Positions 1-7,360 of a DNA stretch of 13,071 nt are shown here, one piece after another (within the stretch, counting starts at the first letter, position 1; the number at the start of each line of letters is the position of its first letter). The DNA comes from CAZOLI01 sp964580675 (GTDB lineage Bacteria; Planctomycetota; MHYJ01; CAYXQY01). The position numbers and the translations under genes are program-made. The notes beneath the pieces are model-generated. The model was not told where the DNA came from, did not search any database, and saw only the letters and a program-made list of their open reading frames with translations. Location: the NCBI GenBank assembly GCA_964580675.1, contig CAZOLI010000052.1, positions 1 to 13,071 of the forward strand. The letters run 5' to 3'.

Positions 1-1
1 G

Positions 2-127
2 TATTCCTGGGTTGCCCAAAATTTTTTGATCGGGAGGTTCGAGAGCAAATCGGCCTATGATACAGACCCGGGCATGAAGTACGTTGTGGATTCCCATGAA
101 CCCATCGACCAAGATCCGTGTGATTGA
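2..127 (+). CDS. C-terminal end of an unrecognised protein (5' truncated by window edge)
   Basis: An open frame enters from the left edge and stops at TGA 125-127, giving about 41 residues. The composition looks like a real soluble protein: it includes W, F and Y and a mixed charged tail ending DQDPCD. No ribosome site or start lies inside the window, so it would be the tail of a gene to the left. It overlaps or closely abuts the next gene, whose candidate starts are TTG 84, ATG 96, GTG 120 and ATG 132. That suggests one transcription unit with the C39-like and TPR lipoproteins. I do not recognise the family from this fragment. A chance open frame is possible at this length. Confidence 0.42.
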   Translation, partial: YSWVAQNFLIGRFESKSAYDTDPGMKYVVDSHEPIDQDPCD

Positions 128-710
128 AGACATGATCATCACCGTTGGCCTGCTGCTATTCGTTGCCGGTTGTTTGCCCACCCGGCAAATGGATGAAATT
201 AAGGATATTAAAAATAAAGTTCTTCTGGAGGACGTCAAATTTCAGAAAGCAGAGCGAAAATATTATTGTGGTCCGGAGGCGCTTTCTCCTATTTTGAATT
301 ATCACGGCTTTGATTCGACCCCCGAGGAGATCGGTGAAGAATTAATGGGGAGGGATGAAGAAGGTATCAATATTGTGGAGCTCCGACTTTATGCGGAAAA
401 CAGAGGATTAAAAGCCAAAATTAAAAAGGGAAGCATAAAATTGCTTGAAAACGCGGTCGACGAGAAACGACCCGTTATTCTTCTTGTGGAGCTTACGAAA
501 AAACAGGACGTTGGGCTGTTTTTTGGTACCGTACCTGTATTTCGGGTAAACGCTCTTTATCATTTTTATGCCGTGGTGGGATATTCCGAGAATTATGTCT
601 TTGTGCTCGGACCCCGGGGAAGGTCAGGCATACGAAAGAAGGATCTGTTGAGTATCTGGAAACCGACAAAGTACGCAACTCTTGAATTATGGCCACCGGA
701 CAAAAAGTAA
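96..710 (+). CDS. C39-like (papain-fold) cysteine peptidase lipoprotein, PA2778-like
   Basis: About 204 residues. The N-terminus has K and R, a hydrophobic stretch (MIITVGLLLFVAGC) and a lipobox with lipidated Cys near residue 26, so the protein should be exported and lipid-anchored. The body resembles C39-like peptidases: a Gln (FQKAERKYYCGPEA) eight residues before the candidate catalytic Cys near 58, a helix and NYHG turn, and a candidate His near 156 (YHFYAVVGY). At the place where the family usually has Asp-Pro the sequence reads LGPRG, so the third triad residue appears replaced by Gly; activity is therefore uncertain. Start choice: ATG 96 gives a charged n-region. TTG 84, GTG 120 and ATG 132 are alternatives, and ATG 132 would sit just after the upstream stop. 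The gene overlaps the downstream TPR lipoprotein by 22 bases. From memory, PA2778-family proteins combine C39-like and TPR regions in one chain, so here they may be split. A non-catalytic peptide-binding role is the main alternative. Confidence 0.82.
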   Translation: MNPSTKIRVIEDMIITVGLLLFVAGCLPTRQMDEIKDIKNKVLLEDVKFQKAERKYYCGPEALSPILNYHGFDSTPEEIGEELMGRDEEGINIVELRLYAENRGLKAKIKKGSIKLLENAVDEKRPVILLVELTKKQDVGLFFGTVPVFRVNALYHFYAVVGYSENYVFVLGPRGRSGIRKKDLLSIWKPTKYATLELWPPDKK

Positions 711-1864
711 CAGGATATCGACCCAAATGGGGGGCAATCATTATTCTGATGATTCTACCGGTTCTTCTATCGGGGTGTGGTGTTTCCGTTGAATTCCTGA
801 ATCCGTTTGCCAGGGAGAATCCCACAGGAATTCCGTTTAAAAAGTACTCCGCTCAGAAGCACTTTGAATTCGGCCAGCTATTTTTGGACAAGGGAGAATT
901 GAAAAAGGCCCGCTTTCAGTTCGAACGAGCGTTGAGAAAAGCCCCGACGTTTTTCCGGGCCCGCATTTCGCTCGGAAATATTCAGTTAAAAAAGAGGAAT
1001 TATCACCGGGCCGCAGACCATTTTTCGGACGTGTTATCGGATCATCCCCACAATCCTTCTGCCATGTCGAACCTTGCCTGGTGCTGGATTAAGATGGACA
1101 AAAAACTTGATTCTGCCATCTCCCTTCTTCACGAAGCCACGGTTCACCATCCGAAATACGCCTCTTCGTTTCAGGATTCGATCGCGTACGCGTACCTGAA
1201 AAAAGACAAACCGGAAACGGCGCTAAAAATTCTTGATCGATTGTTGAGAAAAACGTCCGTTCAGAAAAATCAGTATCAATATATCTTCTTTCATCGGGCC
1301 CTGGCCCTGAAAAAGCTAGAGAAATCATGGAAGCCCTCCTATCACCTGTCCACGTACCTCTGTCGGTCCGAGGAACTGGAGGCAGATCTCAAACGCTTCG
1401 CGAAACGCTCTCTGAAACAGGACCTATCGGTTCCGTATTTTGAGCGTTCGACAAAGACAGGGACAGGAAATAATGATTCATGGTTAACGGAACAGCACCG
1501 GAATGATTGGATACGAGCGGCGGTACATTGCCTGGTTGATGGTCTTCGGCCAGAAATGAACGGGCTGGAATCCATTCGTGTCGAGCCGCGTGATCGACTG
1601 AAAAGCAAGGGCAAGAAATCGGGCAGGGGAGGGTTTACGAAATTACTGGAGGTTGTTCGTTCCCGTGTCGAAGAAGAGGGGATCACTCCCACCGGAGAGA
1701 AACCTCCGTCGGATTCGGGAGCAAAACTGATCGTGGTTCGGACCCGGGAACATCTGATTTTCGGGATCCTTCTTCGGAACGGCGATCAAAAGAGGAAGTA
1801 CAGATCCATTCGCGTTCCGTTCTGGATTGGGAAAAGAGCGAACGACGAAGGAAACGAGGATTAG
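689..1864 (+). CDS. TPR-repeat lipoprotein
   Basis: 391 residues. A signal peptide with R and K precedes a hydrophobic stretch (IIILMILPVLLSGC), placing the lipidated Cys at residue 30. Residues about 55-193 carry roughly four tetratricopeptide repeats, seen from the spaced A/G/L/Y and P pattern (for example FGQLFLDKGELKKARFQFER, then ALRKAP), which normally form a protein-binding superhelix. The C-terminal half (about 240-391) is basic and not recognised; it ends in a strand-rich segment (KLIVVRTREHLIFGILLRNG). The ATG at 689 lies inside the end of the C39-like gene, so the two are very probably cotranscribed and perhaps translationally coupled. A scaffold or partner role beside the C39-like lipoprotein is inferred from adjacency only. 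The stop overlaps the stop of the convergent membrane-protein gene. Confidence 0.85.
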   Translation: MATGQKVTGYRPKWGAIIILMILPVLLSGCGVSVEFLNPFARENPTGIPFKKYSAQKHFEFGQLFLDKGELKKARFQFERALRKAPTFFRARISLGNIQLKKRNYHRAADHFSDVLSDHPHNPSAMSNLAWCWIKMDKKLDSAISLLHEATVHHPKYASSFQDSIAYAYLKKDKPETALKILDRLLRKTSVQKNQYQYIFFHRALALKKLEKSWKPSYHLSTYLCRSEELEADLKRFAKRSLKQDLSVPYFERSTKTGTGNNDSWLTEQHRNDWIRAAVHCLVDGLRPEMNGLESIRVEPRDRLKSKGKKSGRGGFTKLLEVVRSRVEEEGITPTGEKPPSDSGAKLIVVRTREHLIFGILLRNGDQKRKYRSIRVPFWIGKRANDEGNED

Positions 1865-2559
1865 AGGTTATCCCTGTCTTCGTCATTCCCTGATGTGTCC
1901 CTTTCTTCAGCCTTCTCTTCAGAGGTTGTTTCTTCGGAGGGGGTGTCCGCCTCCGGCGCATCCGGAGAATCCGCCGGTTCGTCCGGGGCCTCCTCCTCAC
2001 TTGTTTCCGCAATATACCCTTCAAGAGCGGCATACATGGAAATGGGAGTGGTGAGAAACACACCGATGAAACAAATGGCCGTTCCCAGGCTGCTGAGAAG
2101 GGAAAGAACAAGGGCAAAAATCACCCGGTCCCCCCCTCCGGTGCCGAACTCCCAGGCCTTTTGCATTCCTTCCTGCCAGTCCACCCGTTCGATCACAAGA
2201 ACCGGCGCAATCCAGTACAGGTACAGCAGCGTGAGTCCGAGGATAAGAATCTGTTGCAGACCAACGTAGATAAAATTAAGGAGAAAGCCCGCAAAGAGCA
2301 CGACAAACACCGGAAGCGAAATGGCCAGTATGGAGTCTCCCACGTTCTGGAAAGCCCGGTCAAACATCCGGCTGACCCCGCCCTCCTGTCCGTTCCGAAG
2401 TCCGTTCAGCATGTCCGTGTACCCGACGGCCATGGGGCCGGCAAGGATGCCAAAGGAAAAGAAACTAACGAAAAACACAATAACGTATCCAAAAATGACT
2501 TCGGCCGGGTGGTCCTGAAGGACGCGAAACCCTTCTTTGATGTGGCTGGAAATTTCCAT
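1861..2559 (-). CDS. Four-helix integral membrane protein with acidic C-terminal tail
   Basis: 232 residues. Hydrophobic segments lie near residues 22-46, 75-98, 100-122 and 145-172. The first is followed by GPMAVGYTDMLNGLRNGQEG and a MFDRAF segment, a layout that recalls small bacterial membrane families of the DUF975/DUF4013 kind; I cannot assign one with certainty. The last 48 or so residues are almost entirely D, E, S, T, P and A, a disordered acidic tail that probably hangs in the cytoplasm. No enzyme motif is visible. The ATG at 2559 lacks a clear Shine-Dalgarno sequence. The opposite strand of the tail region is also open, but its Ser/Gly-rich frame looks like a shadow. The gene converges on the TPR lipoprotein with a 4-base overlap of stop codons (TTAG), leaving no room for a terminator between them. 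Confidence 0.8.
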   Translation of the reverse strand: MEISSHIKEGFRVLQDHPAEVIFGYVIVFFVSFFSFGILAGPMAVGYTDMLNGLRNGQEGGVSRMFDRAFQNVGDSILAISLPVFVVLFAGFLLNFIYVGLQQILILGLTLLYLYWIAPVLVIERVDWQEGMQKAWEFGTGGGDRVIFALVLSLLSSLGTAICFIGVFLTTPISMYAALEGYIAETSEEEAPDEPADSPDAPEADTPSEETTSEEKAEERDTSGNDEDRDNL

Positions 2560-2948
2560 GTTTGAGGTTTATCCGGATTGTTTCGGGGATGAAAAACGCG
2601 TTGAAAACGCACGGGCAGAGCCGGAAACGGAGCGTCGTTTTCCGGGGTACCTGCTTGTTTTCTGATTATAGGGGCTTTTTTCCGATGGATCCCGGTTCAA
2701 TTCGGAGGCGTTTTCAGGGAACCGGTTCGACCGTGTGCGTCTGTTTGCGGACTGACGGGGATGTCCGTGCATCGTTTAGTTTTCTGTTATGGAACGCTCA
2801 CATGAATGTTCGACGTGTACTGTAGACCAGACGGAGGCTTGTTTCAAATTGCTCAATTGAGATCCATGAACGGAACCGGTAAAGTGAAGTTCTATGGAAT
2901 GAATCGGCGGTTTTCGGGCATCCCACACAGTTAATTTCTGTTCAGCTC
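2560..2948. other. Gene-free divergent intergenic stretch with hairpin and promoter-like elements
   Basis: 389 bases separate the divergent membrane-protein and thioesterase genes. The open frame here (2562-2825, plus) gives an Arg/Cys-rich protein without recognisable character and I do not regard it as coding. An imperfect hairpin is visible at 2621-2645: CCGGAAA pairs with TTTCCGG and an inner CG pairs with CG, with one bulged T. No T-run follows it. The right part holds a promoter-like pair and a 10-base palindrome, listed separately. Confidence 0.6.
2857..2885 (+). promoter_or_regulatory. Possible sigma-70 promoter of the thioesterase gene, palindrome over the -35 box
   Basis: TTGAGA (2857-2862, 5/6 to TTGACA), a 17-base spacer and TAAAGT (2880-2885, 4/6 to TATAAT) lie about 65 bases before the thioesterase ATG. 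The perfect palindrome CTCAATTGAG (2852-2861) overlaps the -35 hexamer and could be a small operator or half of one. The -10 match is modest, so this is only a candidate. Confidence 0.38.
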
Positions 2949-3344
2949 ATGGCAAAAAAGGCAAAAAACCTCGAATTTAAGACCGGTTTTTCGGTCCAGC
3001 CACAGCACACGAACTACATGGACACCCTATTCGGGGGCAAACTCGTCAAGGAGATGGACATCTGTGCCGGCATGACGGCCAAACGGCTTCTGTACGCGTC
3101 CGAGTGCGACCGGGCGGTGACCGCGCACCTGGACGACGTGGATTTTCTGGTGCCGGGCAATGTGGGGGATATTATATTTCTCCGGGGACGGATCACCGGC
3201 CTGGGGACCACGTCCATCAATATTCAGGTGACCGCGAAAAAGGAGACCAATCAGAGCGGAGAAAAGGTCGACATGTGTGATGCGCAGTTTGTGTTTGTCT
3301 CCGTGAAGGACGGAGATCCGTATCCGCATAATTTAAAACTGTAA
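2949..3344 (+). CDS. Acyl-CoA thioesterase, hot-dog fold (YciA/YkhA/ACOT type)
   Basis: 131 residues, a normal length for single-domain cytoplasmic hot-dog thioesterases, which hydrolyse acyl-CoA to fatty acid and CoA, usually as hexamers. The segment HTNYMDTLFGGKLVKEMD (about 20-37) matches the family hallmark in which an Asn/Asp and the FGG turn precede the central hot-dog helix. The second half shows the expected strands: DDVDFLVPGNVGDIIFLRG (about 62-80) for substrate entry and dimer contact, then the INIQVTAK and AQFVFVSV strands. The N-terminus is lysine-rich and has no signal peptide. The ATG at 2949 has no clear Shine-Dalgarno sequence upstream. It stands alone between a divergent and a convergent gene, so it is probably monocistronic; nothing nearby points to the acyl chain length used. 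Confidence 0.9.
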   Translation: MAKKAKNLEFKTGFSVQPQHTNYMDTLFGGKLVKEMDICAGMTAKRLLYASECDRAVTAHLDDVDFLVPGNVGDIIFLRGRITGLGTTSINIQVTAKKETNQSGEKVDMCDAQFVFVSVKDGDPYPHNLKL

Positions 3345-3427
3345 CCATCAGCGGACGGGTCGAACAATACGTACCAAACCCATTCCCCGACGCAAAACTC
3401 CTGGAATGAAATTGCTGTGTTCGTTGT

Positions 3428-3466
3428 CGTGTACGGAGGGCGACCCCTCGTCGCCCGGAGTACACG
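3428..3466. repeat. Strong inverted repeat (REP-like hairpin) in the convergent gap
   Basis: Outer arms CGTGTAC (3428-3434) and GTACACG (3460-3466) and inner arms GGGCGAC (3438-3444) and GTCGCCC (3450-3456) are perfect reverse complements. They are separated by a symmetrical GGA/GGA internal loop, and the apical loop is CCCTC. This gives 14 base pairs. There is no T-run, so it is not a standard intrinsic terminator, although its place between the convergent thioesterase and nagZ genes would suit a bidirectional transcript end. It may also be one copy of a genome-wide palindromic repeat. Confidence 0.7.
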
Positions 3467-3594
3467 TTTGTTATTCGGGGGGCGCTTCGCAATAAAAAAA
3501 CGTGCACACTGCTCCGCTGCGTACATTTTAACGAATATCCCCTCCCCCCATCAAAGGAACTTTTGGATATGGGACAGGGCGTTTTGGATGGGGT

Positions 3595-5118
3595 TTAATA
3601 CCGTGACAGCCATCTTACGGGAAGGGTTCCTCTTGCTTCCCCTCCCGCCTCCATAAGGCGAGCGGCGGCCTGTTGCTGGACGGGATCGATGCCGTAAAAG
3701 AGAAAAGATCGATCGGGATGCTGGAGGTTTCGGACGGCCCCCGGGCCACTGAACGACAGAAGAACCGGTTTGTCCCGGGACGAAAGAAATGAATTCATCC
3801 GGTCGAGAATCTCCCGGCGAGGTTCCGACCGTCCCTTCCAGGCGAGGGTTTCGAAGAAATAAGCCAGCCATATCCTTCGTTCGGGGGGATCAACCCCGGC
3901 GGGTTCTGCCTGTTTTCCCACGTTCCAGGTGGTCCACTGACCCGATGACAGGCCAAGATTCTCCGGCAACAGACCAGGGGGTTCCTCCTGGTCCGGATCG
4001 GGCAGAATCAGTAGCACGTCCGACTCCGGGTTCCAGGAGGGAAGGCGGTCTTCACGGCCAAGCGCCGTTACGCCGCGCTCGGCCGTTCTCACCGACAATT
4101 CTACCGCTTCCGGGTCCGTGGAAGGAGGGGACTGTTCCAGAAATGGCGAGAGAGATTTTCGGAGATATCCGGCTTTGTGCTTGATTTGTTCCCGTGTCAA
4201 ATCGCCGTTTTCCTTCATCCGGTCATCAAGTGTTTCCGCAAATTCCTCCGGTGCCGAAGGATAAAGAAGCACGTCGAGGCCGGCGGACACCGCCTGGAGA
4301 ACCCGGTCGGGATGGGTGTCTGCTTCAACCCCCTCCATCATGAGGGCGTCACTGAAAACGAGACCATCATAGTCCAGGTCCTCCCGCAGCAGGTCACGCA
4401 GGACGGACGGGGAGAGGGAGGCGGGGTGGTCTTCCGGATCCAGTGCGTCGTATTGCACGTGGCTTATCATCATTCCGGGACAACCCTCTTCGATCAAGGT
4501 CCGGAAGGGCATGATATCGTTGTTTAATTTGTTTCGCTGGGCCTCAACCACGGGCAGGGTACGATGGGAATCCGTTCTGGTGCGCCCGTGTCCCGGGAAG
4601 TGTTTCGCAACGGCAAGGCAGCCCCCCTCCTGCAGGCCCTTTAAAAACGCGGTACCCAGCCGGCCCACGTCCCCGGGGCACTCCGCAATTGCCCGCTCCT
4701 GAATGATCGGGTTTGACGGTTCGGAGGCCCGGTCCAGCACCGGGGCAAAAATGCAATTGATCCCGAGTTGCCTCGCTTCAATGGCCGCGTCCCGCGCAAG
4801 CTGTTTTGTTCGATCCGGGTCGTTAACGGCCCCGAGGGACATGTGGGAGGGGAGTTCCAGTGCTCCGCTGAACTTTTGACCCGGGCCCCGCTCGAGGTCC
4901 GCGGCGATCAGTACCGGCTTCTCGCGCACCGCCTGCAGTTCTCCGGTAAGTTTTTGTACGTCATCCGCCTCCCCGTCAAACAGAATGTACCCGAACCAGT
5001 CGTTCCGGGCGAGGTCCTGTTGCCACTTATCGATTTCTTCCGTTGTCCCCCGGACATGCCGGATGGCCGGTGCAATCAGGGAGGAGGTGGAAACGTTTTC
5101 TCGTTGTTTGGCGTTCAT
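3595..5118 (-). CDS. nagZ: Beta-N-acetylhexosaminidase, glycoside hydrolase family 3 (NagZ-like)
   Basis: 507 residues. NagZ removes N-acetylglucosamine from anhydro-muropeptides in cytoplasmic peptidoglycan recycling. The GH3 TIM-barrel domain covers about residues 10-330. The NagZ-specific loop KHFPGHGRTRTDSH (172-185) carries the Asp/His pair that acts as general acid/base, and the nucleophile is Asp near 257 in VFSDALMMEGV. The usual DqEGG substrate-loop motif reads DLERGPG. A C-terminal domain of about 170 residues (340-507) follows, as in two-domain NagZ proteins such as that of Bacillus subtilis, whereas Escherichia coli NagZ has only the barrel. No signal peptide is visible, consistent with the cytoplasm. 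The ATG overlaps the stop of a possible small upstream ORF as ATGA, and anmK lies just before that, so a recycling operon is likely. Confidence 0.92.
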   Translation of the reverse strand: MNAKQRENVSTSSLIAPAIRHVRGTTEEIDKWQQDLARNDWFGYILFDGEADDVQKLTGELQAVREKPVLIAADLERGPGQKFSGALELPSHMSLGAVNDPDRTKQLARDAAIEARQLGINCIFAPVLDRASEPSNPIIQERAIAECPGDVGRLGTAFLKGLQEGGCLAVAKHFPGHGRTRTDSHRTLPVVEAQRNKLNNDIMPFRTLIEEGCPGMMISHVQYDALDPEDHPASLSPSVLRDLLREDLDYDGLVFSDALMMEGVEADTHPDRVLQAVSAGLDVLLYPSAPEEFAETLDDRMKENGDLTREQIKHKAGYLRKSLSPFLEQSPPSTDPEAVELSVRTAERGVTALGREDRLPSWNPESDVLLILPDPDQEEPPGLLPENLGLSSGQWTTWNVGKQAEPAGVDPPERRIWLAYFFETLAWKGRSEPRREILDRMNSFLSSRDKPVLLSFSGPGAVRNLQHPDRSFLFYGIDPVQQQAAARLMEAGGEARGTLPVRWLSRY

Positions 5119-5423
5119 AACCTGGTTATTGTAACGGTTTCCGGGGGGGCTGGCGATTCCCTCACTTCGACCCGGACCCCGGTGTGGCCTTCGGAACGTC
5201 TCGGTTTGCGAAAACGAATGAATGCTTTCTGCATTTGTCTATCGATTTCTGTTTGGACCTCATCTGTACCGGGGCCCTGTTCGTTTTCGTTATCATGATC
5301 TTCATTATTATCATCATCGTCCGCCGAAGGGGGATTACGTGGGCCGTCCGGTGGGCGGCGTTCGTTTGCCAAGCACGACCGGCCGATCGGCACCGGTTGC
5401 GGAAGGGATGTTGACGGGCTCAC
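5115..5423 (-). CDS. Possible small acidic ORF between anmK and nagZ
   Basis: This frame runs from ATG 5423 (overlapping the end of anmK by 89 bases) to TGA 5115-5117, giving 102 residues at most. The stop overlaps the nagZ start as ATGA, a typical coupling arrangement and the main reason for listing it. The middle is Asp/Asn/Glu-rich (SADDDDNNEDHDNENEQ) and the last 45 residues are mixed and basic (about QTEIDRQMQKAFIRFRKPRR onward). The true start is unclear: ATG 5234 would leave only 39 residues, and no ribosome site stands out. No family is recognised. A competing frame on the same strand encodes a short basic peptide, and the plus strand gives an Ile-rich hydrophobic stretch that mirrors the Asp/Asn run. 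It may simply be a spacer. Confidence 0.35.
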   Translation of the reverse strand: MSPSTSLPQPVPIGRSCLANERRPPDGPRNPPSADDDDNNEDHDNENEQGPGTDEVQTEIDRQMQKAFIRFRKPRRSEGHTGVRVEVRESPAPPETVTITRL

Positions 5424-6477
5424 CGTGCTCGGACAGCCACCCGAACAGTGCGAATCCGATGGCTTCCCGTGCGTCGCTTTCGATACCCGCCTCCTCTCCG
5501 TGTTGTACGTTCATCGATCCGGCATGGTTCGTGAATTCGTTCACGAGGCGTTTGTTTTTCCGCCCGCCGCCGGTCAGTATCACATCGTCCGGGGTTTCGG
5601 GAAGAAATTCCCGGATGGCCTGTAACACGGACCGGGCCACGAGAGCGTTGCCGGTGGCCAGCAGGTCCGGTTTACCTGTGTCGGACGGAAACTGGTCCAG
5701 CCAGTTCTCGATCCAGTTCCTGGAGAAATAGCGGCGGCCCGTGGACTTGGGCGGGGGTTTTTGAAAGTACGGATCGTCCATTCCTTTTGAAACTGCGTCC
5801 TCTATGACCTCTCCCTGGAGAGCGGTCTGACCGTCTTCGTCCATCTCACCCAGACCCGCACGACGGGCCAGGTCGTTAAGTAACACATTGCAAGGGCCCG
5901 CGTCAAAGGCCATTATCTGACCCGAATGGTTCCCGGCGGGCATATACGTGATGTTGGCGAAACCTCCCAGGTTTACCAGCACACGGTTTCGATCCGGTGA
6001 ACCCCAGAGCAACTGATCGGCCCGTGGAATGAGAGGAGCCCCCTCTCCTCCGGCAGCCATGTCCCCCGGTCGAAAATCCGAGATGACCGGCACCCCCGTT
6101 TCTTCGGCAATGATAGCCGCATCTCCGATTTGTGTGGTCGAGGGCGGGTCCGCATCCGGTCCGTGGTACACCGTGTGTCCATGGGATCCAATACACTGCA
6201 CGCTCGACGGGGAAGTGGACGAGGCCGAAAGGGTTTCGTTCACGGCCCGGCCGATTTTTCGACCGAGTTCTGTGTGCAACCGGGCGAGGTCCGGTGGACG
6301 CATGTCGGACGCATCTTTGAGCCGGGAACGGAAGGTTTCTTCATAGGGAGAAGTCCGGAACGTGTTGAGCCGGTATTTCGGCCGTGATGGGCTTCCGGAG
6401 AAGGTGCAGAGGGCAACGTCGATGCCGTCTCGCGAGGTACCGGACATCACGCCGACACAGCGTCTTTCCGTGTTCAT
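5335..6477 (-). CDS. anmK: Anhydro-N-acetylmuramic acid kinase
   Basis: 380 residues, close to the usual length. AnmK phosphorylates and opens 1,6-anhydro-MurNAc with ATP and water, giving MurNAc-6-phosphate in peptidoglycan recycling. It shows the family hallmarks in order: the phosphate loop GVMSGTSRDGID (9-20), IGSHGHTVYHGP (about 98-108), QIGDAAIIAEETGVPVISDF with RPGDMAAGGEGAPL (about 117-150), NLGGFANITY (about 170), AFDAGPCN (about 191-198, whose Asp is the candidate catalytic base), and LTGGGRKNKRL near 302. The usual GPGN reads GPCN here, a mild deviation. The protein is cytoplasmic with no signal. A possible extended -10 promoter lies 50-60 bases upstream. The transcript should continue through the small ORF into nagZ, whose product releases the anhydro-MurNAc-bearing substrate, so the genes make metabolic sense together. 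Confidence 0.96.
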   Translation of the reverse strand: MNTERRCVGVMSGTSRDGIDVALCTFSGSPSRPKYRLNTFRTSPYEETFRSRLKDASDMRPPDLARLHTELGRKIGRAVNETLSASSTSPSSVQCIGSHGHTVYHGPDADPPSTTQIGDAAIIAEETGVPVISDFRPGDMAAGGEGAPLIPRADQLLWGSPDRNRVLVNLGGFANITYMPAGNHSGQIMAFDAGPCNVLLNDLARRAGLGEMDEDGQTALQGEVIEDAVSKGMDDPYFQKPPPKSTGRRYFSRNWIENWLDQFPSDTGKPDLLATGNALVARSVLQAIREFLPETPDDVILTGGGRKNKRLVNEFTNHAGSMNVQHGEEAGIESDAREAIGFALFGWLSEHGEPVNIPSATGADRPVVLGKRTPPTGRPT

Positions 6478-6528
6478 GGAAATTGATTACCCCTGGAGAA
6501 GATCATCGGTGCAATCCTGTCCGGATCA

Positions 6529-6557
6529 ATTGTACCACACACCATATGAATATGGAA
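6529..6557 (-). promoter_or_regulatory. Possible extended -10 promoter for anmK
   Basis: Read on the minus strand, TACAAT (6534 to 6529; 5/6 to TATAAT) is directly preceded by TGG, fitting the extended -10 pattern TGn. The hexamer 17 bases further upstream (TTCCAT, 6557-6552) is a poor -35, which extended -10 promoters tolerate. The start of transcription would lie about 45 bases before the anmK ATG. It is divergent from the stronger promoter at 6663. Confidence 0.4.
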
Positions 6558-6662
6558 CCAAAACAGGAAACATTGGGGGGCGTCGGGATAAGTGTCCGAC
6601 TTTTTCGTGTCGGTGACCGGGGATAGGGGTTTCCTGACGCCGGTGTCATCGGGTGAAAACCA

Positions 6663-6691
6663 TTGCATTATCGGCTGGTCTGCCGTATAAT
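6663..6691 (+). promoter_or_regulatory. Strong sigma-70-type promoter
   Basis: TTGCAT (6663-6668, 4/6 to TTGACA), an exact 17-base spacer and a perfect TATAAT (6686-6691). Transcription would start near 6698, leaving about 55 bases of leader before the ATG at 6753. It is the best promoter match in the window and serves the disordered-protein gene. Confidence 0.7.
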
Positions 6692-6752
6692 TTTATGTTG
6701 TGAACGATAGAGGTAACGAAGGGAAATAGGCTTACATTCCAGGGAAATACCC

Positions 6753-7289
6753 ATGGCCCGTCCAATAAACCCGGTAGCAACGCGAAACATCCCCGGTGTG
6801 CAGGAGGAGGTACAGGGGGGAGTGGAGCAGGGCCAGAACAACGAACGGAACGGGAACAACGTCGCCCGAAACACCGGAGGTGCCGGAAACAGCACGCCGG
6901 GCACGCGCCGCGTGCAGAGGCAAATTGCCGTCCGGAATTTTGAGCAAGTTGACGGCAACGTCGCCGGGACGGAGGCGGGGACGGAAGCCCGGGAAAATCG
7001 GTCCCCCGACCAGACGAACAACACGAACCCGAATCCCGGCACGAATTTTAATGCACCGGCAGCAGCAGAGGAGGGAAGGGGGCGGATCAATGACACCGAA
7101 AACCAGCCGAATCCCGAACGGACCGAGAACAATCCAGATGACCGGGCGCAGCAAAACGACGGGGACGTGGCCGAGCGGATCCGTCAGCAGCGAGGCCGCC
7201 AGGAATTTCAGACAAGAGCAGAGCGCCGGGTGAACCAACCCATCGGGTCCTCCGCCAATCCCGGAAACGTTCTTGATCAGCGGGTCTAA
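6753..7289 (+). CDS. Low-complexity, probably disordered Asn/Arg/Gly/Glu-rich protein without lysine
   Basis: 178 residues. Asn makes up about 15% by my count, with many Arg, Glu, Gln, Gly, Pro and Thr. I see no Lys, Cys, Trp, Tyr or His, a single Leu, three Phe and only the initiator Met. Acidic (about 24) and basic (about 22, all Arg) residues nearly balance. There is no signal peptide, membrane segment or known motif, so the chain is probably intrinsically disordered. The last part (VAERIRQQRGRQEFQTRAER) could form an amphipathic helix. Support for a real gene: a promoter at 6663, AGGGAA placed seven bases before the ATG, and an intrinsic terminator at 7361, making a monocistronic unit. 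The minus strand also has a long hydrophobic open frame, which I take as the shadow of this composition. Function unknown; a surface-filament, nucleic-acid-binding or structural role would be speculation. Confidence 0.72.
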   Translation: MARPINPVATRNIPGVQEEVQGGVEQGQNNERNGNNVARNTGGAGNSTPGTRRVQRQIAVRNFEQVDGNVAGTEAGTEARENRSPDQTNNTNPNPGTNFNAPAAAEEGRGRINDTENQPNPERTENNPDDRAQQNDGDVAERIRQQRGRQEFQTRAERRVNQPIGSSANPGNVLDQRV

Positions 7290-7360
7290 TAAACGTTCCG
7301 GTGAATACAGAAACCATCAGAATTTCCGGATCGGTCAAAATGATTCGTTGTTCGGAGAAG

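Noticed and set aside
2562..2825. Small plus-strand ORF in the divergent gap
   Set aside because: It is Arg/Cys-rich with no recognisable motif, lies directly against the opposite gene start and has no ribosome site.
5184..5414. Plus-strand small membrane protein with an Ile-rich helix
   Set aside because: The hydrophobic run is the complement of an Asp/Asn run on the strand of the anmK-nagZ operon, and no ribosome site supports it.
6732..7238. Long minus-strand hydrophobic frame opposite the disordered protein
   Set aside because: It looks like the antisense of an Asn/Arg/Gly-rich plus-strand gene, while promoter, ribosome site and terminator all point to the plus strand.
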